Origin: Bdellovibrio sp. CG10_big_fil_rev_8_21_14_0_10_47_8
GTDB taxonomy: Bacteria; Bdellovibrionota; Bdellovibrionia; Bdellovibrionales; Bdellovibrionaceae
Reading direction: 5' to 3'
NCBI GenBank assembly: GCA_002773975.1
Contig: PEZR01000112.1
Location: 1-10,385 of the forward strand
DNA: 10,385 bases
Part shown: piece after piece, positions 1 to 5,891 of the stretch
Numbering within the stretch: position 1 is the first letter of the stretch
Layout of the letters: the number at the start of each line of letters is the position of its first letter
Translations under genes and position numbers: made by a program
The notes under the pieces: model-generated
Seen by the model: the letters and a program-made list of their open reading frames with translations, nothing else
Told to the model about the DNA's origin: nothing
Databases searched by the model: none

Positions 1-166
1 CGTGATCAAGCCGTCAGAGAGAAAAGTGGCATCCGAGGAACCAGACAAACCATGGTCCTTTTCAGAATACATCAAGTTTATGTTGATCATTCTGATCATT
101 GTGGCCCTTGTGCTATTTTTAGGTGGGCAAATTCTTCAGATCACCAAGAGTATGGACAAAGAATAG
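1..166 (+). CDS. C-terminal part of a small single-pass membrane protein (partial at left edge)
   Basis: The frame beginning at base 2 is open to a TAG at 164-166 and encodes 54 residues. The first half is hydrophilic and charged (Lys, Glu, Pro). Residues about 25-45 form one strongly hydrophobic segment rich in Ile, Leu and Val, followed by a short polar tail ending in Met-Asp-Lys-Glu. This is a typical tail-anchor-like or single-pass membrane profile. The first in-window codon is GTG, so a 54-residue protein starting at base 2 cannot be excluded, but there is no upstream sequence to show a ribosome binding site and a longer gene running in from the left is more likely. I do not recognise the family. 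Confidence 0.55.
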   Translation, partial: VIKPSERKVASEEPDKPWSFSEYIKFMLIILIIVALVLFLGGQILQITKSMDKE

Positions 167-331
167 AGATGTTTTTTTCCACCAGTGGGTGATAAAAATT
201 CACCCTTGAAATCTAACGCCTTTTGTTATCGGAAATAAATTCACCAACAAAAATCTTTTGTGAAAATGAACGAGAAAAGCTTGAATCTTTAGCCGCCGTC
301 GTCGATAGAAAGCAACTCACACGGGATTAAA
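167..331. other. Intergenic region with short inverted and direct repeats
   Basis: This 165-base AT-rich gap holds a 6-bp stem at 187-205 (GGGTGA, loop TAAAAAT, TCACCC). It also holds a second perfect inverted repeat at 247-261 (ACAAAA, spacer ATC, TTTTGT), and the 9-mer AAATTCACC occurs twice (196-204 and 237-245). Neither hairpin is followed by a T-run, so they do not look like intrinsic terminators for the upstream gene. The promoter for the DUF2203-nadE pair should lie here, but I see no convincing -35/-10 pair. Confidence 0.4.
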
Positions 332-709
332 ATGGAAATTGTTAGCCTCAATAAAAAAAGAACTTTCACCGTCGACTCAGCTCAAGAGCTTTTGCCAGTG
401 ATCTATAAAATCACCGAGGAAGCTCACAAAGATGTAAAGGTCTTGACCAATCAAATGAATGCCGTGAGGGGGACTTGCCAGGTAAAGGCCGGTCAAATTG
501 AAGAAAAGATTAATGACATAGTGGACAGGTGGCATCAAAAGATTGCCATGCTGGGTGGGTGTCCCAAAGGCATATGGTTGGCGGACTTTGACAGTGGTCA
601 AGGCTACTACTGCTGGAAGTTTCCAGAAACAAGGATCTCTTTTTGGCATGGTTATAACGATGGATTTTCCGGAAGAATCCCGCTACAACCTAGCCACCAT
701 GGGCACTGA
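332..709 (+). CDS. DUF2203 family protein
   Basis: This small soluble protein of 125 residues has no signal peptide or membrane segment. The N-terminal Phe-Thr-x-x-x-Ala-x-x-Leu-Leu-Pro pattern (residues 12-22), a charged helical middle, and the C-terminal block are diagnostic of DUF2203. In that block, a Lys-Gly-Ile-Trp-Leu-x-Asp-Phe stretch (79-86) leads into Tyr-x-Cys-Trp (92-95), then Pro-Glu, Ile-Ser-Phe-Trp-His (102-106) and Gly-Phe-Ser-Gly-Arg-x-Pro-Leu (111-118). The family is typically a short stand-alone protein of unknown biochemical function, and the length fits. The ATG at 332 has a weak GGGA about 5 bases upstream. The gene overlaps nadE by 11 bases, so the two are probably co-transcribed. 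The family assignment is strong; the function is unknown. Confidence 0.85.
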   Translation: MEIVSLNKKRTFTVDSAQELLPVIYKITEEAHKDVKVLTNQMNAVRGTCQVKAGQIEEKINDIVDRWHQKIAMLGGCPKGIWLADFDSGQGYYCWKFPETRISFWHGYNDGFSGRIPLQPSHHGH

Positions 710-2351
710 TCATAAAAACAAAAAATCCTTTCTTGTTGGCATTTCTCAGATCAATACGACACTTGGAAATTTTATATTGAATCGGCAGAGAATTCTGTCT
801 GATGTTCAGCGGGCCTCTCGTGATGGCTGTAAGCTAGTCGTTTTTCCCGAGACCACTCTTTTTGGATATCATCCATTCGATATGTTAGAGAGACCGGCCT
901 TAGTCGAAGCTCAACTGGCGGAGATGTTCTATATACAAAAATCTTTGCCCGCAGGAATAGGAGTCATTTTGGGGGTGATTGCAAAAAACCCTAAGAAATC
1001 AGGACGGCCCTATTTCAATTCCGCGGTCCTCTTAGAAAAAGGAAAAAAGCCAAAGTATTTTCATAAGCAGCTTCTTCCGACTGGGGATGTTTTTGATGAA
1101 GCCCGTTTTATTGAGAGAGGGTCAATAAAAAATAACTTCGTTCGATTTCAGGGAAAAACAATTTTGGTGACCATCTGTGAAGACATCTGGGCTTGGCCAA
1201 TGAAAAATCGTCGGAACCAATATGGTGAAAATCCTTTGTTGTCAGTAGCAAAAAAGAAAGTGGATCTTGTCGTTAACCTAAGCGCTTCGCCATTTTATCC
1301 GGGAAAAAAGAAAGTCCGGCATCAGCTAGTTTCTAATACAGCTAAATTATTTAAGGCGCCCATGGTTTATTGCAACTTAGTTGGAGGTCAGGATGAAATT
1401 ATTTATGACGGTGCCAGCTTTGCTTGTGACGACAAAGGTCGTGAGGTTTTAGCCTGCTCATATTTTCAAGAAGACTTCAAAATATTTGAATTGGAAAATC
1501 ATCGCAACGTTGAAAAGAACAAGCCCGTTCCAAATATCGTTCTGCTTAAACAGGCCTTGGTTCTTGGAATTCGTGATTATTGCGGAAAGACGGGGATCGA
1601 AAATGTTCATTTGGGATTGTCCGGCGGAGTTGATTCGGCCCTGGTCGCCTGCTTGGCTGTTGAAGCCTTAGGCGCCGAACATGTAAAAGCCTTTGCTTTG
1701 CCCACAACCTACAATTCGCCGGAGAGCTTAGAGCTAGCCCAAGAGTTGGCGAAAAATTTGGGAATTTCGGTGCAAAATATTTCAATACAAAATATTTTTG
1801 AGACCATGAAGTCGTTGGTGGATCAAGAGCTTGATATTCATCGATTCAGTCTTGTTCATGAAAACTTACAGGCACGAATTCGTGGTTGTATACTGATGGC
1901 AGTGGCAAATCATGAAAACTCTTTGTTGCTTTCAACCTCCAATAAAAGTGAATACGCGACCGGCTATGCGACCTTGTACGGAGATATGTGTGGGGGACTT
2001 GCGCCCATTGGAGATCTATTGAAAAGGCAGGTTTATGAACTTTGTGATCTGTATAATTCTGACAGGGAACTGATTCCATCATTGATCATGACGAGAGATC
2101 CTAGCGCGGAACTGCGTCCCCATCAAAAGGACAAAGACAGTCTTCCTTCCTATGTGGACTTGGATCAGGCCGTGGAAAATTTGGTGGAAAACTGCTCACC
2201 CGCAAAAACAAAGACTGAGAAGTGGTTGAATCCATTGTTGTTAAGAACGGAATTTAAGCGTTGGCAGGCACCGCCAATTTTAAAAGTGTCTCGACATGGT
2301 TTTGGTCGAGGACGACGTTACCCCATTGCGCAACAGGCTCGCGAAATATAA
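699..2351 (+). CDS. nadE: Glutamine-dependent NAD+ synthetase (nitrilase-type amidase plus synthetase)
   Basis: NadE makes NAD+ from nicotinic acid adenine dinucleotide, ATP and glutamine, the last step of NAD synthesis, in the cytoplasm. From the ATG at 699 the protein has 550 residues, normal for the two-domain form. Residues about 10-265 are a nitrilase-fold glutaminase domain with the Glu51 (Phe-Pro-Glu), Lys123 (Phe-His-Lys) and Cys160 (Thr-Ile-Cys-Glu-Asp) triad. Residues about 285-550 are the synthetase domain with the pyrophosphatase P-loop SGGVDS at 308-313, the STSNKSE motif at 412-418 and a typical C-terminal QAPP...KVSRHGFGR block. All key residues are present. The frame is open back to an ATG at 543, but homology begins just after 699. 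The ATG at 699 lacks a good Shine-Dalgarno and overlaps the end of the DUF2203 gene, suggesting translational coupling. Confidence 0.96.
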   Translation: MGTDHKNKKSFLVGISQINTTLGNFILNRQRILSDVQRASRDGCKLVVFPETTLFGYHPFDMLERPALVEAQLAEMFYIQKSLPAGIGVILGVIAKNPKKSGRPYFNSAVLLEKGKKPKYFHKQLLPTGDVFDEARFIERGSIKNNFVRFQGKTILVTICEDIWAWPMKNRRNQYGENPLLSVAKKKVDLVVNLSASPFYPGKKKVRHQLVSNTAKLFKAPMVYCNLVGGQDEIIYDGASFACDDKGREVLACSYFQEDFKIFELENHRNVEKNKPVPNIVLLKQALVLGIRDYCGKTGIENVHLGLSGGVDSALVACLAVEALGAEHVKAFALPTTYNSPESLELAQELAKNLGISVQNISIQNIFETMKSLVDQELDIHRFSLVHENLQARIRGCILMAVANHENSLLLSTSNKSEYATGYATLYGDMCGGLAPIGDLLKRQVYELCDLYNSDRELIPSLIMTRDPSAELRPHQKDKDSLPSYVDLDQAVENLVENCSPAKTKTEKWLNPLLLRTEFKRWQAPPILKVSRHGFGRGRRYPIAQQAREI

Positions 2352-2379
2352 AACAGAAAAATTTTGATAAAGGCCGCGG

Positions 2380-3000
2380 TCAGAGAAGGCTTCCGAAAAG
2401 ATCCATCTGCTTTGGTTTCTTTTCAATGATCGGAAAGCGACTCTCAGGTTTCCCTGTGAGCGCAATCAGATTCTGGATGGCTGGCGGCTGGCCGTTGATT
2501 GAAATCCTCTTAACCATTTCAAGAAAAAGGTTTCCACAATAGGTTGCATCTTCCTCGGCACGGTGAAAATTCGATGCAGGGATTTTCAAGTGTTGAATCA
2601 GTGTTCCCAGTTTGTAATTGGGTAGGCCTGGAAAAACCTTTCGAGCGATTGGAAGGGTATCTAAGATCAAACCCCGTGGAGTTGGAAATTCGAGCTTCTT
2701 ATAGTCAGCGGTTAGAAACTGAGAATCAAAAGGAGCATTGTGCGCCACTAAAAAATCTTCCTGGCAGAAGTCAGTGAAGGATTCCAGAATTGTGTCTATT
2801 GTCGGTTTGCCTTTGACCATGTCGTTGGAAATTCCATTCACAGCGGAAGCCCCAGGAGGAATTGGTCGAAGGGGGTCAATGAGTGTTGAAAATACCCCGT
2901 CAATTTGAGATCCGTTAAAACGGACAGCTCCAATTTCTACGATTTGGTCGACGCCGGGAACAGTGCCTGTGGTTTCTAAGTCAAAAGCTATGAATCTCAT
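2380..3000 (-). CDS. DEDDh-family 3'-5' exonuclease (DNA polymerase III epsilon-like) with C-terminal clamp-binding motif
   Basis: This 206-residue protein has the RNase T / DnaQ exonuclease fold. It carries ExoI Asp7-x-Glu9 (Phe-Asp-Leu-Glu-Thr-Thr-Gly), ExoII Asp92 (His-Asn-Ala-Pro-Phe-Asp) and ExoIII His146-x4-Asp151, so the two-metal DEDDh site is complete. Family members degrade single-stranded DNA or RNA 3' ends in proofreading or repair. The protein ends in a Lys/Pro-rich stretch and then QMDLFGSLL, where QMDLF (198-202) matches the Gln-Leu-x-Leu-Phe-type peptide that docks onto the beta sliding clamp. The ATG at 3000 is chosen over an in-frame TTG at 3036 because AAGGA sits 4 bases upstream and the fold starts at once. 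It is convergent with nadE (28-base gap) and divergent from the ferredoxin. It may be the replicative proofreader or an accessory DnaQ-like enzyme; this cannot be decided here. Confidence 0.9.
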   Translation of the reverse strand: MRFIAFDLETTGTVPGVDQIVEIGAVRFNGSQIDGVFSTLIDPLRPIPPGASAVNGISNDMVKGKPTIDTILESFTDFCQEDFLVAHNAPFDSQFLTADYKKLEFPTPRGLILDTLPIARKVFPGLPNYKLGTLIQHLKIPASNFHRAEEDATYCGNLFLEMVKRISINGQPPAIQNLIALTGKPESRFPIIEKKPKQMDLFGSLL

Positions 3001-3004
3001 AAAA

Positions 3005-3009
3005 TCCTT
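3005..3009 (-). promoter_or_regulatory. Ribosome binding site of the DEDDh exonuclease gene
   Basis: On the minus strand AAGGA precedes the ATG at 3000 by 4 bases (TTTT). The in-frame TTG at 3036 has no comparable site, so this decides the start. Confidence 0.65.
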
Positions 3010-3021
3010 GATACATAAGAT

Positions 3022-3030
3022 GGAAGGGAG
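3022..3030 (+). promoter_or_regulatory. Strong ribosome binding site for the TTG-started ferredoxin
   Basis: GGAAGGGAG lies 8 bases before the TTG at 3039. The nearby ATG at 3020 is in another frame and stops early, so this purine-rich site supports the TTG start. Confidence 0.7.
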
Positions 3031-3038
3031 TTTCAAGT

Positions 3039-3386
3039 TTGTTCAAAAAGAACCTGAAAATCAATTCTCAAAGTTCAAAAGACGCCATTGTCTTCAGGGT
3101 TTTGCCTGAGGAGGCCGATGTCAACGCGAGTCAAAGTCAGACGATCTTAGATGCACTGTTGGCCGCCGAGATGGAAATTGACCATAGCTGCGGAGGCATG
3201 GGGAGCTGTGGGACATGTCTTATCGAGGTCATTACGGGATTGGACTGTTTGCCGCCTCGGACCGAGGTTGAAAATGATATGGCGACAGACCGTCAGTGGG
3301 ATGAAAAGGAAAGACTAAGCTGCCAGACCTTAGCTAAAAGTGGCCTAGTTATTCGACGTAAAAATTATTCGTATAAATCCAAGTGA
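3039..3386 (+). CDS. [2Fe-2S] ferredoxin, adrenodoxin/ISC type
   Basis: This 115-residue soluble electron carrier has cluster ligands in the pattern Cys51-x5-Cys57-x2-Cys60-x34-Cys95, with the loop Cys-Gly-Gly-Met-Gly-Ser-Cys-Gly-Thr-Cys and the later Arg-Leu-Ser-Cys-Gln-Thr. That spacing and the acidic segment before the last Cys are those of vertebrate/ISC-type ferredoxins rather than plant-type ones. Such proteins supply electrons for Fe-S assembly or to oxygenases; the partner is not visible here. The first 15-20 residues are Lys/Ser-rich and probably disordered. Translation starts at TTG with a strong GGAAGGGAG 8 bases upstream. The gene begins 38 bases from the divergent exonuclease start. 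Its last 38 bases overlap the antisense 3' end of the PHP-fold gene. No isc or suf genes flank it, so I give no symbol. Confidence 0.9.
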   Translation: MFKKNLKINSQSSKDAIVFRVLPEEADVNASQSQTILDALLAAEMEIDHSCGGMGSCGTCLIEVITGLDCLPPRTEVENDMATDRQWDEKERLSCQTLAKSGLVIRRKNYSYKSK

Positions 3387-4557
3387 TCCATTTTATTCCA
3401 TCTGGAATTGGCAAATAGGGACTGACGCGAACGATGACACGATAGATTCCGGGCCCAGCGACAGGATAGTCCAATTCGGGAGAATTGGATGCAAACTCTC
3501 GTTCTCCATTTTTGAACACGACAATTTCGTAGAAATCTTTGGGAACGATAGGAAGTTTTGCCCTTAAGTGAAGATCTTTGGAAAAGTTGAGATGTTCTCC
3601 CATGATCGTTTTCCTGTCTTTTGCCTCCATAACAGCAAAAAATCCGCGAGGATCGCCGAGGATATCCAGACTTACATAGAAATTTCCTCTCTTGAGAGCG
3701 TTGAAAATTTTCTGGCGATCCTTTTTTTGATTTCCGGTTAGTTCAGAATTGAGCAGAACGTGGTTATTTGTGATCTCCATGGATTTTTGATAGCTGGGAA
3801 ATTTAAGGAGGGCGTTGGCCCAGGGTACAGCGCGTGCGGAGGCATCGGCGCCACCAAAGGCAGAGGTCGGGCGCTCGCGGGACAACTGATCCCAAAGAGA
3901 AGTTTCCTCGGAGGGTTCCTTAAAAAGTCGTAAAAATGAATAGCGAAGATTGAATGGATAGATGATGAAGCTCCAAAGAACGCTGATGCGAGATCGCACC
4001 CAGGCTTTGGCAGCGATGGATTTTGGATTGACGATTTCAACTCCATCCAAGCCGGTTGGATAGGTTCCCGACCAAACAGGGTTTCCGTTTTTAAATGGGC
4101 TCGCCAAGGTCACAAGGGTGTCCGGGCTTTCGCGATACTTCTTAGACAGCAAATCGGTAAAAAATAGATTGGCCTCGGAGCTATCGCTGGGTTTTTTTGT
4201 TGGATCGAGGTTCGCATAAAGGATTCGAGAATCTAAAAATGAGTATTCTCCGGCCACAAAAACCAAAAGATTGCCGTGGTATCCATCCAAGGACTCAGAG
4301 ACTTCAAAGGGGTTTAGGTCTGTTAAAAATATAAAGTCCAAGCCTGACTGTTTCGCATCTGAAATGACCTCCAACGGAGAAGACGAACCATTAGAAAGAT
4401 CTGTTCTAACATTGGTGACGCCTCGATAATCATAGTAATCCGATGACAGTTCACGCTTGAGGTCCGCAGGAATCACGGTCAAATCATTCTGGGAAAGATA
4501 GAACCCATAAACAAGATAGAGAAGGACAAGGACGGTCGACGTGATAATTAATTTCAT
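3349..4557 (-). CDS. Membrane-anchored PHP-fold protein (CehA/McbA-like) lacking metal-binding histidines; probable pseudoenzyme
   Basis: This protein of 402 residues has an N-terminal hydrophobic anchor at 3-20, so the rest is probably periplasmic. Residues about 44-82 follow the opening of a PHP metallohydrolase domain: a Gly-Val-x-x-x-x-x-Asp-x-Ser-x-Gly-type motif, a helix, then Gly-Leu-Asp-Phe-Ile-Phe-Leu-Thr-Asp. The ligands are gone. The His-x-His pair is Asn49-x-Arg51, Thr-Asp-His is Thr-Asp-Leu81, the Ala-His-Pro position is Ala-Ser153-Pro, and Gly-x-Asp-x-His is Gly-Ala-Asp238-Ala-Ser240. Glu104 and Asp238 remain. The C-terminal third resembles the beta-rich tail of CehA-type proteins, ending near a Tyr-Thr-Asn-Asn-Phe-Tyr-Val-type motif. 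The frame is intact, so this is substitution rather than decay. It is joined to the upstream glycosyltransferase gene by an ATGA stop/start overlap. A binding or scaffold role is inference; the PHP assignment is by pattern only. Confidence 0.7.
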   Translation of the reverse strand: MKLIITSTVLVLLYLVYGFYLSQNDLTVIPADLKRELSSDYYDYRGVTNVRTDLSNGSSSPLEVISDAKQSGLDFIFLTDLNPFEVSESLDGYHGNLLVFVAGEYSFLDSRILYANLDPTKKPSDSSEANLFFTDLLSKKYRESPDTLVTLASPFKNGNPVWSGTYPTGLDGVEIVNPKSIAAKAWVRSRISVLWSFIIYPFNLRYSFLRLFKEPSEETSLWDQLSRERPTSAFGGADASARAVPWANALLKFPSYQKSMEITNNHVLLNSELTGNQKKDRQKIFNALKRGNFYVSLDILGDPRGFFAVMEAKDRKTIMGEHLNFSKDLHLRAKLPIVPKDFYEIVVFKNGEREFASNSPELDYPVAGPGIYRVIVRVSPYLPIPDGIKWITWIYTNNFYVE

Positions 4558-5879
4558 GGTTTGTCTATCCTAACTATAATGAGACCTCGATTTAATTTTT
4601 CGACAGTGGTTATTTTGTAATTCTCTTGAGTTAACCACTCGGGCATCGATGTGTATTCTTTGATGGCAATATAGATCGGATAGGTCTCTGGAAGTTCAGA
4701 ATCGAGCCGATCAAAAAAATCGACTCTACTTATTCCTGGAAATTTTTTGATCGGAGTTTTGGTGGTATAGTAGAGCCACGAGGCCATTTGATATGAACTT
4801 GCGTAGAATGGTTGATATTTTGTTTGCGCTGCCAACAAGGGCTCAAATTCTGAAAGTTCGTTGATCTTCTCAGGCGCGAACGGAATCCAGGGAGTTATGG
4901 TCTGCGAGACCAACACAGAAAATACAATTACCCAAAAGATACAGGTGATCTGGATGCTTTTTTTAACCTGAGAACCAAGTGTGGAGAGCAAGAAGAAGCT
5001 GGGATATGCAACAATTGGCCAATTGACCTCGACGGAGCCACGCAGCGAGGTCAATAGAAAGAAAGCCAAGGGTCCCCAAGAGAGATAAGCCAGTACTCGA
5101 ATCTTTGCCGGTAGACGACATCGAAGGGCGGCCAGCACCAGGGGCGGAGATAAAATAAGAAATTGAGCCAGAACATAGCTCCATGTCCAAAAGAACTCGT
5201 ACTGACTGTCTCCAAGCCCGTGATGAGCTTGAAAAAGAAAGGATTCGAACTGATTTTGAAAGTTCCAAACAAGAACGGGACTGGAAAACAGAAGGCCAGT
5301 CGCGATGGTAGCAAAGGTCTTTCTATTAAAAATAACAGCCCACATTTTTTCTTTTGCCAAATATACGGCGGCAAACAAAACAAAAAGAACGATGTGGTAC
5401 TTGGAACAAAAACCTAATCCAAGTGAAACGCCTAGCAGAAGATAAGAAGACCATTTTTTGTTCTGAGTGAGTCCCAGAAAAAAATAGGCTGAGAGAGACC
5501 AAAAGAACAGGACGGGCAAGTCTGGTGTTACCAACAGGGAGCCAAAGCCAAAGAGCGGCGTAAAAAGCGCCAAGAGAAGCCACCAAGAGAATTTATGGCC
5601 GTCTTCAGAAACATATCTCCTCCATATGAAATACCAAACGGCAATGGTTAGGTGGCCCAGAATCACAGCGGGCCAGCGAACCGCATTTCCAAGGAATTCA
5701 AAGGAATGTCCCAACCACAACAACCAGGCGACCATGGGTGGATGATCAAAGTAGCTGAGCTGGGGATGTTGAGACCAAACCCAGTAATAGGTTTCATCGT
5801 TGGTCATCGGAATTACCGATGACAGAAACATCTTTGCCAAAAGACTGATTGCCCAGAGGGGCCAAAACCTTTTCAACAA
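4554..5879 (-). CDS. ArnT/PMT-like polytopic glycosyltransferase (GT39/GT83-type, C fold)
   Basis: This integral membrane protein of 441 residues has about ten hydrophobic segments and a soluble C-terminal part (about 331-440). The first external loop carries Asn-Asp28-Glu29-Thr-Tyr-Tyr-Trp, the acidic motif of dolichyl/undecaprenyl-phosphate-sugar transferases. It is followed by Tyr-Phe-Asp45-His-Pro-Pro-Met and Thr-Pro-Asp120-Leu-Pro, all typical of the ArnT/PMT_2 group. Such enzymes move a sugar from a polyprenyl-phosphate donor to lipid A, other glycolipids or protein Ser/Thr on the periplasmic side; the acceptor is unknown here. The start is a tandem TTG-TTG with AAGGAG just upstream. 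The second TTG (5876) is better spaced (5 bases against 2), giving 440 residues. The gene follows rodZ by 12 bases and overlaps the PHP-fold gene by ATGA. Confidence 0.85.
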   Translation of the reverse strand: MLKRFWPLWAISLLAKMFLSSVIPMTNDETYYWVWSQHPQLSYFDHPPMVAWLLWLGHSFEFLGNAVRWPAVILGHLTIAVWYFIWRRYVSEDGHKFSWWLLLALFTPLFGFGSLLVTPDLPVLFFWSLSAYFFLGLTQNKKWSSYLLLGVSLGLGFCSKYHIVLFVLFAAVYLAKEKMWAVIFNRKTFATIATGLLFSSPVLVWNFQNQFESFLFQAHHGLGDSQYEFFWTWSYVLAQFLILSPPLVLAALRCRLPAKIRVLAYLSWGPLAFFLLTSLRGSVEVNWPIVAYPSFFLLSTLGSQVKKSIQITCIFWVIVFSVLVSQTITPWIPFAPEKINELSEFEPLLAAQTKYQPFYASSYQMASWLYYTTKTPIKKFPGISRVDFFDRLDSELPETYPIYIAIKEYTSMPEWLTQENYKITTVEKLNRGLIIVRIDKP

Positions 5880-5881
5880 AA

Positions 5882-5887
5882 CTCCTT
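5882..5887 (-). promoter_or_regulatory. Ribosome binding site before tandem TTG starts of the glycosyltransferase
   Basis: On the minus strand AAGGAG is followed by TT and then TTGTTG. The spacing of 2 bases to the first TTG and 5 to the second makes 5876 the likelier initiation codon. Confidence 0.65.
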
Positions 5888-5891
5888 TTGT

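Noticed and set aside
187..205. GGGTGA/TCACCC hairpin as an intrinsic terminator of the first gene
   Set aside because: The stem is only 6 bp and is followed by TTGAAATC rather than a T-run on the plus strand; on the minus strand it is followed by an A-run.
543..698. N-terminal extension of NadE by 52 residues
   Set aside because: It lies in an alternate frame of the well-supported DUF2203 gene, does not resemble NadE, and homology to the nitrilase domain begins just after the ATG at 699.
2352..2379. Bidirectional terminator between nadE and the exonuclease
   Set aside because: The 28-base gap has an A/T-rich stretch, but its only GC-rich palindrome (CCGCGG) leaves no loop, so a stable hairpin is not supported.
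3001..3036. 12-residue N-terminal extension of the exonuclease from a TTG
   Set aside because: No ribosome binding site precedes it, while the ATG at 3000 has AAGGA and the DEDDh fold begins immediately after it.
3349..4557. PHP-fold gene as a decaying pseudogene
   Set aside because: The 402-codon frame is uninterrupted, has a normal anchor and a coupled start, and retains acidic ligands and the C-terminal region. The changes are point substitutions at ligand sites.
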